Shown here one piece after another: positions 18,158-26,893 of a stretch of DNA of 64,000 nt; positions within the stretch are counted from its first letter, which is position 1; the number at the start of each line of letters is the position of its first letter. The position numbers and the translations under genes are program-made. The notes beneath the pieces are model-generated. The model did no database searches. It saw only the letters and a program-made list of their open reading frames with translations, and was not told where the DNA came from. This stretch comes from Paenibacillus cymbidii. GTDB lineage: Bacteria; Bacillota; Bacilli; Paenibacillales; NBRC-103111. The stretch lies in NCBI RefSeq assembly GCF_004764705.1, contig NZ_SHLX01000006.1, forward strand, positions 186,001-250,000. The letters are read 5' to 3'.

Positions 18158-18310
18158 GCGCTATTTGCGCCGCGCGGGCCGCAGCGGGAGTTGCAGCGCA
18201 GGTTACATGCGCTAGACGCGCCCCGTGAGGCCTTGGCGGGAGCTGCAGCGCAGGTTACATGCGCTAAATGCGCCGCGTGAGGCCCTGGCGGGAGCTGCAG
18301 CGCAGGTTAC
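18156..18310. repeat. Tandem array B: three ~52-bp units
   Basis: Three units start with ATGCGCTA at 18156, 18207 and 18259 and end in GCAGCGCAGGTTAC; a fourth partial start follows at 18311. The same GCGCAGGTTAC end also occurs at about 17410-17420, just before array A, as if array A grew inside a B repeat. Confidence 0.8.
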
Positions 18311-18360
18311 ATGCGCTAAATGCGCTGCATGCGCCGAACGAATCCACAGGTACATGCACA

Positions 18361-18829
18361 GCGGCATTTCGGCGAGCGGCGAGCGAAATAAGGCTGATTT
18401 CAGCCTTACAGCGGCATTTCGGCGAGCGGCGGGCGAAATAAGGCTGATTTCAGCCTTACAGCGGCATTTCGGCGAGCGGCGGGCGAAATAAGGCTGATTT
18501 CAGCCTTACAGCGGCATTTCGGCGAGCGGCGAGCGAAATAAGGCTGATTTCAGCCTTACAGCGGCATTTCGACGAGCGGCGGGCGAAATAAGGCTGATTT
18601 CAGCCTTACAGCGGCATTTCGGCGAGCGGCGAGAGAAATAAGGCTAATTTCAGCCTTACAGCAGCGTTTCGGCGAGCGGCGGGCGAAATAAGGCTGATTT
18701 CAGCCTTACAGCGGCATTTCGGCGAGCGGCGGGCGAAATAAGGCTGATTTCAGCCTTACAGCAGCGTTTCGGCGAGCGGCGAGCGAAATAAGGCTGATTT
18801 CAGCCTTACAGCAGCGTTTCGGCGAGCGG
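18361..18829. repeat. Tandem array C: nine exact 50-bp units plus a partial, each with a hairpin
   Basis: Units begin with GCGGCATTTC (or GCAGCGTTTC) at 18361, 18411, 18461, 18511, 18561, 18611, 18661, 18711 and 18761, followed by a partial copy at 18811. Every unit contains the palindrome AAGGCTGATTTCAGCCTT (one copy has a GATT to AATT change) and an ATTTCG/CGAAAT pair. The period never changes. Confidence 0.92.
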
Positions 18830-18843
18830 GTCCCGCCATCTGC

Positions 18844-18874
18844 AAAAGCAGCCTCCCTCAGGAAGGCTGCTTTT
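18844..18874 (-). terminator. Bidirectional terminator at 3' end of yesN-type gene
   Basis: AGCAGCCT and AGGCTGCT form a stem flanked by AAAA on one side and TTTT on the other, so it can terminate in both directions. The stem extends to 15 bp if the outer CTGCAAA/TTTGCAG is paired. The stop codon of the response regulator gene lies in the loop. Confidence 0.75.
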
Positions 18875-20555
18875 GCAGGTTTTGCCGGCGGAATTCCATC
18901 GGCGACACGCCGTACGTTTTTTTGAAGATGCGGTTGAAGTAGCTCTGGTTCGGGATGCCCACGCGCTGCACGATTTCCGCAATTCTCATGTCCGTATCGA
19001 GCAGCAGGGCACGCGACGCCTGCAGCCGCGCATGCGTCAAATAATCGTTGAAATATTTGCCCGTCTCTTCCTTGAACAGCTGCCCGAGGTAAGCCGGGCT
19101 GACATTGAAGCCGCCGGCCAAGCTTTTCAGCGACAGCTCGGCATCGTACTTCTTGTTGATCTGCTCAAGTGTCAGATGCACCAGCAAATGATAGGTGCCC
19201 TTGCGCTTGCCGATCGCCTGGATCGCCTCTTCGATCGTACGCGCCAGCCACGCCTGCAGCTCCTCGCGCGTCCGCAAAGCCGGGTAGCCGGCCAGCCGCT
19301 CGGCGAGCGTGCCGGGAAGCGCATCCGAAACGCGGCCCGATTCGATCACGGTGCGCACAAGGCACAACACGAGCGGCAGCATCCCGCCGCGCCCATCGCC
19401 GAACCGGCCAAGCGCCGGTCCAGCCGCCGGGCCGCTTGCCGGGCCACCTGCCGGGCCACCTGCCGGACCGGCTCCCGCCCCTGCACCGCCGACGCCGCAG
19501 CCGGCTCCCTCACCCGCCCCCGCATGCCGCTCGACATCCCGCTTCGCGAGCTGCAGCGCCTGGCGCAAATCCCCCTGCCGCAGCGCGGCGGCGAACTGCT
19601 GCAGCTCCATGCGCGCCTCGGCGGTCGGCAGGCCGGACGCCTCCGGTAAGCGCATACAAAACACCGCCAGCGCCTCCGGATCGAGGAACCGGTAATGGCG
19701 ATAAAATACCGCCGACGCATAACATTCGCCGACGCCCGCGGATGCGGCCGCCACCGGGCTCACCGCAACGAAAGCGCGAATTCCGCGCGCCGCGGCTTCC
19801 CCGCCGAGCCGCTGCAGCGCGTCGCGCAGCTCGGCTTCGCGGCTTTCCTCCGCACACGGGCCGTGCAGCACAGCAACGACTCGCAGCGAACCGTCGATAA
19901 ACACTTCGCCGGCGAATACGGGAAGAAACACGCTGCGGCACAACTCCGACAGCTCGGTCGCGCACGCGAACGGCTCGCGTCCGCCGGCGTCCGCGACGTC
20001 GAGCACGCACACCCGGTAAGCCGAAGCCGACAAATCGATGTGCAGCAGCTCGGCGCGTTCGAACAGCTCAAAATCCTGGATCGTGCCGTTCACCCAACGG
20101 TCCAGAATATTCGTGCGGAACGCGATCGCATCCGGCGGAACGGACGCGGACGCGGAAGCACGAGCGCGGGCCGTGCGGTCCCGCGCCAGATTTTCGCCGG
20201 TTTTGGCCAGCGTCTCCACAAATTCGCTTTCGTTGATCGGCTTCAGCAAATAGTTTTCGACGCCGTGTTGCAGCGCTTTTTTGACATAATCGAATTCGCT
20301 GTAGGCACTGATGACGATGCAGCGCAGCGACGGATTGACGAGCTTCGCCCGCTCGATGAGGGTAAGTCCGTCCATATGAGGCATACACACGTCGGTAATG
20401 AGCAAATCCGCCGGACGCGCCGCCATCATCGCGAGCAAGTCCTGTCCGTTCGCGGCCGTTCCGGTCAACTCCATGTCCAGCGATTCCCAGTCGACCCGGC
20501 TGCGCAATCCATGTATGACGAACGGTTCGTCGTCGACAATCATGACTTTGAACAT
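18858..20555 (-). CDS. YesN-type response regulator with AraC output domain
   Basis: This DNA-binding response regulator has about 565 residues. The receiver domain starts at MFKVMIVDDEPFVIHGL with the acidic pair DD at residues 9-10, phosphoacceptor Asp in LLITDVCMP and the Lys of YLLKP. The last 100 residues are an AraC double helix-turn-helix (GGFNVSPAYLGQLFKEETG, then RVGIPNQSYFNRIFKKTYG). Between them lies a poorly conserved domain and an unusual Gly/Ala/Pro-rich low-complexity stretch (around residues 355-395). The ATG at 20555 was chosen because the receiver domain begins there. It probably answers to the YesM kinase at 15.5-17.4 kb. Confidence 0.92.
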   Translation of the reverse strand: MFKVMIVDDEPFVIHGLRSRVDWESLDMELTGTAANGQDLLAMMAARPADLLITDVCMPHMDGLTLIERAKLVNPSLRCIVISAYSEFDYVKKALQHGVENYLLKPINESEFVETLAKTGENLARDRTARARASASASVPPDAIAFRTNILDRWVNGTIQDFELFERAELLHIDLSASAYRVCVLDVADAGGREPFACATELSELCRSVFLPVFAGEVFIDGSLRVVAVLHGPCAEESREAELRDALQRLGGEAAARGIRAFVAVSPVAAASAGVGECYASAVFYRHYRFLDPEALAVFCMRLPEASGLPTAEARMELQQFAAALRQGDLRQALQLAKRDVERHAGAGEGAGCGVGGAGAGAGPAGGPAGGPASGPAAGPALGRFGDGRGGMLPLVLCLVRTVIESGRVSDALPGTLAERLAGYPALRTREELQAWLARTIEEAIQAIGKRKGTYHLLVHLTLEQINKKYDAELSLKSLAGGFNVSPAYLGQLFKEETGKYFNDYLTHARLQASRALLLDTDMRIAEIVQRVGIPNQSYFNRIFKKTYGVSPMEFRRQNLQKQPS

Positions 20556-20621
20556 GCTGATCCGCCCTTTCCCCCACATAGTAGCACGCGCTCTGCACCG
20601 GAACAAGATCGCCGCGCCCCT

Positions 20622-21560
20622 CTAAACGTCGTCCCAGCCCGCTCCTTCCGTCTCCACATTCGGGAACAGCAGCTGTCCGGCGACAAGCTCCCGCAGCCGC
20701 CGCACGTCCGCTTCGGGCAGACCGGCACCGTCGCAATAAGAGACGTTTGCCTGCAAAACGCCCACGCCGTCCGCCCCGGTCAGCGTCACGTGCACATCCG
20801 GGTGGCCCAGGCTGAAACGCATCCCCGCCTCGCTGAAGCTCCCGTCCGGCGACCGCCGGATAAAGTCGAGCCGTCCCAGCCGCTCTTCCGCTTCCGCGAC
20901 CAGCTCCGGCTCCAGAAAGGCAGCCGGTTTGCCCGCCAACAGCCCCATGCCGAGCACGCTGCCGTTGATGAAGCCTTTGCCCAGCCGCGCGGCTAACGGC
21001 AGCAGCTCCTTCGCCGCGGTATCGTCGATCAGCATATACCTGGTATATGCCTGCACCGTGTCGAACTCGCCCGTACGCAGCAAACGCGCCAACCGGGCGG
21101 TATTCCGCCCGGTGACGCCGATGTGGCGAATCGCCCCCTGCTCCTGCAGCTTGCGCAGCGCCGGCAGCGTTTCGGCGAACAACAATTCATACGGCTGGAT
21201 GTCCGCCTCGTGGATCTGCACCAGATCGATCCGGTCGGTGCGCAGCCGCGCCAGGCTTGCCGCCACGGATTTGATCACCTCGTCATAGGTGTAGCGCATG
21301 CCCGGCATCGCCGCTTTCGACGCCAGCACGACACGCTCCCGCTTGCCGCCGGCCAGCGCGTCGCCGATGCGGCGCTCCGACTCGCCGCCTCCGTAGAACG
21401 GCGCCGTATCGATGAACGTGACGCCGGCGTCCACCGCTTCGTCGACGACGCGCCGCGCCTCCTGCTCGCCCGTCGGCCCGAATGCGCCGGCAAGCCCGGC
21501 GCCGCCGAGCCCGAGCCGCGAGACTCGCAGTCCCGTGCCGCCGAGAACCGTGTATTCCAT
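20622..21560 (-). CDS. Aldo/keto reductase (aldose dehydrogenase-like)
   Basis: This 312-residue NAD(P)-dependent oxidoreductase has the AKR TIM barrel. It starts MEYTVLGGTGLRVSRLGLGG, has the catalytic Asp/Tyr segment FIDTAPFYGGGESERRIGDA, the Lys in VVLASKAA and the His in DLVQIHEAD. The start motif and length resemble the galactose/fucose/threo-aldose dehydrogenase branch, but substrate cannot be read. The gene lies 74 bp downstream of the ferritin-like gene on the same strand, so it may belong to the putative oxidative operon or be independent. Confidence 0.88.
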   Translation of the reverse strand: MEYTVLGGTGLRVSRLGLGGAGLAGAFGPTGEQEARRVVDEAVDAGVTFIDTAPFYGGGESERRIGDALAGGKRERVVLASKAAMPGMRYTYDEVIKSVAASLARLRTDRIDLVQIHEADIQPYELLFAETLPALRKLQEQGAIRHIGVTGRNTARLARLLRTGEFDTVQAYTRYMLIDDTAAKELLPLAARLGKGFINGSVLGMGLLAGKPAAFLEPELVAEAEERLGRLDFIRRSPDGSFSEAGMRFSLGHPDVHVTLTGADGVGVLQANVSYCDGAGLPEADVRRLRELVAGQLLFPNVETEGAGWDDV

Positions 21561-21634
21561 CGCAACCCGCCCCTTTTCAGCTCCACAAATTGGTTTAGCC
21601 GGCTCGTTTATTAAGCTCCTTAAGCTTCACAGAC

Positions 21635-22969
21635 TTAATAGTTCTCGAATGCCAAATGAACCGTATTCGCAACGCCGCAAAATGCCGGAAAGCTCTTCGC
21701 CGTTTCGGCAATATGCTCGGGCGAGAAGTTCATCCGTTTCAGCCGGAACTCCCGCGCCTTCTCCGCCAGCTTCTGGGCGGTGATCACTTCCTGGTGAAAC
21801 TGCTTGTAAAGCTCGGGCCCCCACTGCGCGCCAAAATCGACATGCAGCCGCTCGTCGGCGATATCGAATTCCGACTGGATCGCCGACAGCGGATCGCCGT
21901 GCTTCCAGAACGCCTGCGCCGCCTGCCGCTTGTACGGAAACGAACACGCCTCGGCCACGTTCGTCAGCGACACGTAACCGTCGATCAGCTGCTCCACCCG
22001 ACTGTCCGGCTGCAGCCGGATCGGCGGGAAGAACACAAAGTCGCCAATGTCGAACCCGAGCTGCTGCAACCGGCGTACGCCCATCTGGCTGTGCCGCACT
22101 TCGTCCCACAGATGGCGGGACAAGTCGTAATAGAAGGCGAGCGGCATTCGGTGAATGCTGCCGTACAAATAAGCGAGGTTCTCCGCCGCAATAATTTCCG
22201 TGGCGTTCACGTAAATCATCTGTTTGACGCTGTCGATCAGCGGCGAATTCGCCGGATCCGCATACAGCGCGCTCGCAGCGTCCGGCGGCGCCGTGCGGAA
22301 GCGCGGATCGGAGGCGCTGACGGCCGGCAGCGGTCCGGCCGCTTCGCCCCACGCCGCGGGCCATTCCGCCGGAGCCCCGCCATTCCAGGCGCGAACGACG
22401 TGCGCCCTCCATGCCGCCAGCATACGGGCATCGCCGCCGTTCAAATGCGCGGTGTGAAGTTCATGCCGCAGCCACGCCTCCGTATCGCCGAAATCGAGCG
22501 TCGCCCGGCGGATGCGGTCGATCGTCGGCGCGTCGAGCACCGGATCGAGCCGGGCAGTCAGCTCGTCGTAATCGTCGCGAAGCCGCTGCAGCAGGAATTG
22601 GTAGCTTATCAGAAAAGCGACATCGCTCGGCGCGATCGCCATCCGTTCGTATTGGTCGCGAATCGGTTCGGGCGTACCTTTCGTTTCGTTCAGGCTGCCG
22701 GGCAGCTCCTTGATTCGTTCGTGCAGCTCTTTTGCGCTGCTGGCGTGCTGGTAGCCGAACCGGCCGAGCCGCGTTTTGCGCTCGTACGTCGTGGCGGCCG
22801 GCATCCAGCCGAACGCAAGGCGGGACAGCTCGAACTCCTTCCACAGCATCGTTCGCAGCGCCGCGGCGGTGTCCGCCGGACGCAGGAACGAATCGTCCCG
22901 GCCGTTCAGCCGCGCCGCCAGTTCGTCTGTATCGGCCGCCGCCATGGCTTGCAGGTTATCGTTAGTCAT
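21635..22969 (-). CDS. Ferritin-like putative di-iron protein B
   Basis: The 444-residue protein has four candidate metal-ligand elements of the ferritin-like di-iron fold in order: ATEIIAAEN (about residue 256), DEVRH (ExxH, about 287), NVAEACSF (about 335) and DERLH (ExxH, about 370). The N-terminal half is helical and less informative. It is a clear paralogue of the protein encoded at 26886-28175 (shared VN-EI, W-DE-RH, MG-RLQ-GF order). The ATG overlaps the stop of the CocE-type hydrolase gene (ATGA), so the two are co-translated. A di-iron oxygenase or oxidase role is inferred from the ligands; no named family was recognised with certainty. Confidence 0.75.
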   Translation of the reverse strand: MTNDNLQAMAAADTDELAARLNGRDDSFLRPADTAAALRTMLWKEFELSRLAFGWMPAATTYERKTRLGRFGYQHASSAKELHERIKELPGSLNETKGTPEPIRDQYERMAIAPSDVAFLISYQFLLQRLRDDYDELTARLDPVLDAPTIDRIRRATLDFGDTEAWLRHELHTAHLNGGDARMLAAWRAHVVRAWNGGAPAEWPAAWGEAAGPLPAVSASDPRFRTAPPDAASALYADPANSPLIDSVKQMIYVNATEIIAAENLAYLYGSIHRMPLAFYYDLSRHLWDEVRHSQMGVRRLQQLGFDIGDFVFFPPIRLQPDSRVEQLIDGYVSLTNVAEACSFPYKRQAAQAFWKHGDPLSAIQSEFDIADERLHVDFGAQWGPELYKQFHQEVITAQKLAEKAREFRLKRMNFSPEHIAETAKSFPAFCGVANTVHLAFENY

Positions 22970-24882
22970 GCGTTAGCTCCCCCTTCGCCAGACTTATCCG
23001 GCCCGTGTGGTTCGTATGGCTCATCCGACTCATTCAACTCGCGTGGCCCGCGCGCTTCGACCGGCAGTTCGACATACGATGCAAACTCGCCGCCAAAAAG
23101 CACCGTTTGCCGGGCGATCCGCGTTTCCGTCAGCTCCGCCCAGTTGCCGGCGACGTTCGGATGAATATGGTACGCCGGAAAATTCGAGGACGAAATATCG
23201 AGCCGCAGCCGCGAGCCGCGCGCAAGCCGCCAGGCGATCGGCCACAGCCCGATCGCGATGTCCTCGGCCGCACCCGGCTCGTAGGCGAGCGGCTGCTCCG
23301 CGCCGTTCCGATAAGCAAGCGTGGTAATGCCGTCGGCGATATTGAACGTCCCGCCGTCCGCCATCACCTCCGACAGCTTGACGGCGAACGCCGTATCCTC
23401 GGCGTCGGAACGGACGACGAGCCGCACCGACGGCTCGCCCCTAATCGTGCAATCGTCCGCCAGCGGCTCCGAAAGAAACGTCAGCACGCCCGGATGAAAT
23501 CCCGGCTCCGGCTGCCGCACGCATCCCGGCACCGGTTTGCCGGGCGTTGCCGGCACCGCGGGCAGCAATGCGCCGCCGCCGTAAGTCGGCACCGGATCGG
23601 CCGGATCGTACGTGTACGCGGCGCTCCCCGCCGCGGCGGACGGCCTTTCGCCCAGCTTGCCACGCACGCCCGCACAAGCCGCCGCCTCGTCGCCCGCCAG
23701 CAAATGCAGCCGCAGCGGCTCTTCCCCCGGCTGCCAACGCTCGTGCGATTTCCATGCGCCGTCGCCGATCGTGTACGTCTCGATGACGCCAACCGGCAAG
23801 CCGTACGGCGCCCCCTTCAGCAGCCGATCGAACCAGGCAAGCGCTTCGCGGAAGGCGCCGGCTCCCAGCAAATCGCCGCCCGGGTACTCGCGTTCGCCGG
23901 AAGCCGCAGCCGCCATCGTATGATCCCACGGCCCGATGACGAACCGGCTTTGCCGCCGCACTTCCTCCCGCAGCCCGGCGTGAAGCGCAAACGCCGATTC
24001 CAGGGCGATGTCGTGCCAGCCGCCGACCATGTGGATCGGCACGCCGATGCGGCCCGGCACTTCGCGGAGCTGCCCCCACAAGCCTTCCCGCCAGAGCGGA
24101 TCGCCGGGCTCCGAACAACTGATCCAGTCCCGGTACCACCGGTACTCTTTGCCGAACAGCAGCGCGTCGGCTTCGGCATGCGGCTTGTGCGCCAGCGCCC
24201 GCAATTTCAGCGAATCCGGCGTTTCCCCCGGCGGCATGTCGCTTGTGCCGATCATCCAGCCGGTAAAAATTTCGTGCTTAAACATCCCGTTCATATAAGC
24301 AAGCCGGTATTGGTCGTGGCCGTATACCATCAGGAACATCGTTTTCACCTGCGGCGGCAGCGCATCCGCCATCGTCAACTGGGCGAAGGACAAGTAGGAG
24401 CCGCCCATCAGGCCGATGTTCCCGTCTCCCCACGGCTGCGCAACGATCCAATCAATCGTGTCGAGCCCGTCGCCGCGTTCGTTCGCGAACGGCAGCCACT
24501 GTCCCTCCGACGAGCCGCGCCCCCGGCACTCCTGATACACGACCGCATACCCGTAACGGGTGAAGATGCGGTACATTTCCCCGACATCGACGCCAGGCGC
24601 AATGTACGGGTTGCGCATCAGCAGCACCGGCCACGGCCCTTCGCCTTCGGGGAAGTACAAGTGCGTCGCCAGGCGGACGCCGTCGCGCATCGCCACCCGC
24701 GTAAGGCGCGACTCCCCGGCCGCAAACCGCGGCTCCGGCAAATCCGCCAGGATCGCGTCAATCCGCAGCCGCAGCAGTTCCTGCGGCGACGGCGGCGCTG
24801 CAGACTCCGCCGCCGTACCGGCAGCCGCGGCTTCCGCTCCCTTTTCCGACAACCTCTCCGGCTTCTCTTCTTCCCGCTTCAT
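22966..24882 (-). CDS. CocE/NonD family acyl hydrolase (X-Pro dipeptidyl-peptidase-like)
   Basis: This 638-residue alpha/beta hydrolase has a C-terminal jelly-roll domain. The N-terminal core starts RVAMRDGVRLATHLYFP and shows the nucleophile motif GGSYLSF (Ser about 162), the acid in GGWHDIA (Asp about 290) and the His in GPWDHTM (His about 322). The C-terminal domain (from about residue 450) ends RLRLDISSSNFPAYH, typical of the PepX C-terminal fold. Family members cleave esters, amides or acylated compounds in the cytoplasm. It is the first gene of an operon with ferritin-like protein B and is preceded at 24923-24940 by the 18-bp motif shared with the other operon. The first 35 residues are charged and low in complexity. 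Confidence 0.9.
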   Translation of the reverse strand: MKREEEKPERLSEKGAEAAAAGTAAESAAPPSPQELLRLRIDAILADLPEPRFAAGESRLTRVAMRDGVRLATHLYFPEGEGPWPVLLMRNPYIAPGVDVGEMYRIFTRYGYAVVYQECRGRGSSEGQWLPFANERGDGLDTIDWIVAQPWGDGNIGLMGGSYLSFAQLTMADALPPQVKTMFLMVYGHDQYRLAYMNGMFKHEIFTGWMIGTSDMPPGETPDSLKLRALAHKPHAEADALLFGKEYRWYRDWISCSEPGDPLWREGLWGQLREVPGRIGVPIHMVGGWHDIALESAFALHAGLREEVRRQSRFVIGPWDHTMAAAASGEREYPGGDLLGAGAFREALAWFDRLLKGAPYGLPVGVIETYTIGDGAWKSHERWQPGEEPLRLHLLAGDEAAACAGVRGKLGERPSAAAGSAAYTYDPADPVPTYGGGALLPAVPATPGKPVPGCVRQPEPGFHPGVLTFLSEPLADDCTIRGEPSVRLVVRSDAEDTAFAVKLSEVMADGGTFNIADGITTLAYRNGAEQPLAYEPGAAEDIAIGLWPIAWRLARGSRLRLDISSSNFPAYHIHPNVAGNWAELTETRIARQTVLFGGEFASYVELPVEARGPRELNESDEPYEPHGPDKSGEGGANA

Positions 24883-24922
24883 GCCAGACTCCTTCCGTCA
24901 CCGGGCGCCAACAAGACGCAAG

Positions 24923-24940
24923 ATGACTGCAATTGATATG
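24923..24940. promoter_or_regulatory. Shared 18-bp putative operator, hydrolase/araC divergent gap
   Basis: ATGACTGCAATTGATATG is identical to 28277-28294. It lies 40 bp upstream of the hydrolase ATG (minus strand) and 54 bp upstream of the divergent AraC ATG. On the plus strand it sits upstream of a -10 TATACT (24969-24974) with no good -35, as expected for an activator site. Confidence 0.7.
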
Positions 24941-24994
24941 CTCCCTACCCAATCGTCCCGGAATGGCCTATACTGGACGCAGGAGGCGACCGCC

Positions 24995-25783
24995 ATGCAC
25001 GTTTTTCCGCCCTATGCGGTGGGCCGCTCGTTTGCGGGCACGATCGTGTATCCGCCGGGCAGCCATTTCGGCCCGCGCCAGCAGAACGACATCCAGCTGC
25101 TGCTGCTTCATTCCGGCTCGACCGACGTCTGGATCGACGACAACGAGCCGCTGACGATGTACCCCGGCACTGTGATGCTGCTGCTCCCCGGGCACCGCGA
25201 GCGCCTCGAGTTCTCCCGCAGCGAGGAAACGTGGCATCGCTGGATCTGCCTGAGCGTAGACGAGCTGCCGGAGGAGGAGCTGGCGCTGCTGCGGACGCTG
25301 CCGAACACGCTGCCGCTCTCCGAGGAGATGAACCAGATCACCGACGCCATGCTCGATTTGCGCTTCAATTCCACCCTGGACAACGATTTGCTGCTGCGCT
25401 CGTACGGACTGACCGCCGTGCTGCGCTACATCTCCGAGTCGCGGCGCCAGCAGTCGCAGATGAGCATGCATCCCGCCGTCATTTTGACCAAGTCGTTCAT
25501 TCACCGCCACTTCCGGGAAGAAATTACGCTGAAACAAATCGCCGACTCGGTCAACCTGTCCGGCGAGCACCTGATCCGCCTGTTCCGCCAGCACGAAGAC
25601 TGCACGCCGATCCAATATTTATGGCAGCACCGGCTGCGCATCAGCCTCGACCTGCTCGAGCATACCGGCCTCAGGGTGTATGAAATCGCTTACCAGTGCG
25701 GGTTCAAGTCGGCGTTTCATTTTGCCCGGGCGGTGAAGAAGATGACGGGGCTTACCCCGTCGCAAATTCGCGCGCACGAGTGA
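24995..25783 (+). CDS. AraC family transcriptional regulator
   Basis: This 262-residue regulator has an N-terminal cupin-like sensing domain (VYPPGSHFGPRQQNDIQLLL, then MYPGTVMLLLPGHRE) and a C-terminal AraC double helix-turn-helix (ITLKQIADSVNLSGEHLIRL; then EIAYQCGFKSAFHFARAVKK). The ATG at 24995 follows a strong AGGAGGCG; a longer frame to the left is open only by chance and overlaps the hydrolase gene. It is divergent from the hydrolase operon and ends 9 bp from the stop of the PhyH gene. It is the obvious candidate to bind the 18-bp motif before both neighbouring operons. Confidence 0.93.
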   Translation: MHVFPPYAVGRSFAGTIVYPPGSHFGPRQQNDIQLLLLHSGSTDVWIDDNEPLTMYPGTVMLLLPGHRERLEFSRSEETWHRWICLSVDELPEEELALLRTLPNTLPLSEEMNQITDAMLDLRFNSTLDNDLLLRSYGLTAVLRYISESRRQQSQMSMHPAVILTKSFIHRHFREEITLKQIADSVNLSGEHLIRLFRQHEDCTPIQYLWQHRLRISLDLLEHTGLRVYEIAYQCGFKSAFHFARAVKKMTGLTPSQIRAHE

Positions 25784-25792
25784 AGCGGCCGC

Positions 25793-26554
25793 TCAGGCGA
25801 GCGAATACGGCGCCAGCTCCCGCTGGTCGGTGATGACCGAATCGCCGCGAATGTAATGGCAGACGAACGAACGGCGCCAACGGTCCGCGGAACGGTTGCG
25901 GGTGGACGAATGGATCAGCAGGCCGTCGAAAATGAGCACGTCGCCCTTTTTCATCGGAACGGGAATTTCCCGGGTCAGGTCGACGCCTTCGATCTCGTGC
26001 AAATTCGCTTCGTGCTCCTGGATGTTCCGCACCGCGCCGTGCGGCAGCAGACCCAGCCTGTGGCTGCCCGGAATGACGTGCATGCAGCCGTTTTCCGTGT
26101 CGACGTCCTCGAGCGCCATCCAGGTCGCCGTAATCGTGTTCGGCTCGTTTTTGATATAGTAGTAGTCCTGATGCGCCGACTGGCCGGGCGAACCCGGATC
26201 CTTGTAGAAGTACATCGTCTGGATGCCGAGCGCTTCCTGCCCGTAAATTTGCCGCAGCGCGCCGCGAATGACCGGCAGCTTCATCATTTGCAGCGAAAAG
26301 CCGTCATTCTTGTGCGGATGGAATATGCGGACGCTGAACCGCTCCTTGTCGCCCAAATATTGCTGCCCTCTGCGGGGCCGCGCCCATTGCGGCATGTCTT
26401 CGGCGGAGCGGATCGCGTGGATGTGCGCGTTGTACACGTCGATCAGGTCGGCGCTGCACGCCTGTCTGAGAATCAGATAACCGTCCTGCCGGTACTTAGC
26501 GAGCTGTTCGTCGCTGAGCGGCTGGAGCACTTTCGTATCGATTGCGGGTTTCAT
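25793..26554 (-). CDS. Phytanoyl-CoA dioxygenase (PhyH) family Fe(II)/2-oxoglutarate oxygenase
   Basis: The 253-residue enzyme fits the PhyH family: the iron-binding HxD is in GQSAHQDYYYI (His128, Asp130), the distal His in FDGLLIHSSTRNRS (His215), and a following Arg (225 or 227) would bind 2-oxoglutarate. CMHVIPGSHRLG is the usual mid-domain motif. It probably hydroxylates an unknown substrate in the cytoplasm. GAGGAG precedes the ATG; the gene lies 39 bp downstream of the ferredoxin gene and is third in the operon with ferritin-like protein A. Confidence 0.92.
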   Translation of the reverse strand: MKPAIDTKVLQPLSDEQLAKYRQDGYLILRQACSADLIDVYNAHIHAIRSAEDMPQWARPRRGQQYLGDKERFSVRIFHPHKNDGFSLQMMKLPVIRGALRQIYGQEALGIQTMYFYKDPGSPGQSAHQDYYYIKNEPNTITATWMALEDVDTENGCMHVIPGSHRLGLLPHGAVRNIQEHEANLHEIEGVDLTREIPVPMKKGDVLIFDGLLIHSSTRNRSADRWRRSFVCHYIRGDSVITDQRELAPYSLA

Positions 26555-26593
26555 CGCGGTTCTCCTCCTTCGGATGTCTTGTCTGGCGGGACG

Positions 26594-26893
26594 TCAGGCG
26601 TTCAGCCGTTTGCCCGGCTTCACTTTCTCCAGCACGGCGTCGCTTCGTACGGTGGCGAGGCAGATCAGGCGGCGGTTGTCCGCCAGCTCCTGCGGCGAAA
26701 TCATGCAGTATTCCGCGTCCTCCTGGACGACCGTTCCTTCCACAACCTGGTGAATGCACGACCGGCACGTGCCGTTGCGGCACGAATACACCACATCCGT
26801 CCCCTGTCGCAGCGCCGCTTCCAGAATCAGCTCGTTCGGGCGTACGCCGATCGTCTCGTCAGACGGCAGCAGTTTGACGCGGTACTCACTCAT
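26594..26893 (-). CDS. [2Fe-2S] plant-type ferredoxin
   Basis: This 99-residue electron carrier has the plant-type cluster motif Cys38-x4-Cys43-x2-Cys46 (CRNGTCRSC) and the fourth ligand Cys78 (RLICLATV). The N-terminal half LLPSDETIGVRPNELILEAA is the usual beta-grasp start. Its ATG overlaps the end of the ferritin-like gene by 8 bp, so the two proteins are translationally coupled and likely work together, the ferredoxin delivering electrons to the di-iron protein. No reductase gene is in the window. Confidence 0.93.
   Translation of the reverse strand: MSEYRVKLLPSDETIGVRPNELILEAALRQGTDVVYSCRNGTCRSCIHQVVEGTVVQEDAEYCMISPQELADNRRLICLATVRSDAVLEKVKPGKRLNA

Noticed and set aside
17421..18829. 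CRISPR array
   Set aside because: Repeats are directly contiguous without unique spacers, units vary internally, and no cas genes are present.
24560..24994. N-terminal extension of the AraC regulator
   Set aside because: It would overlap the hydrolase gene antisense and the shared operator; a strong ribosome binding site sits before 24995.
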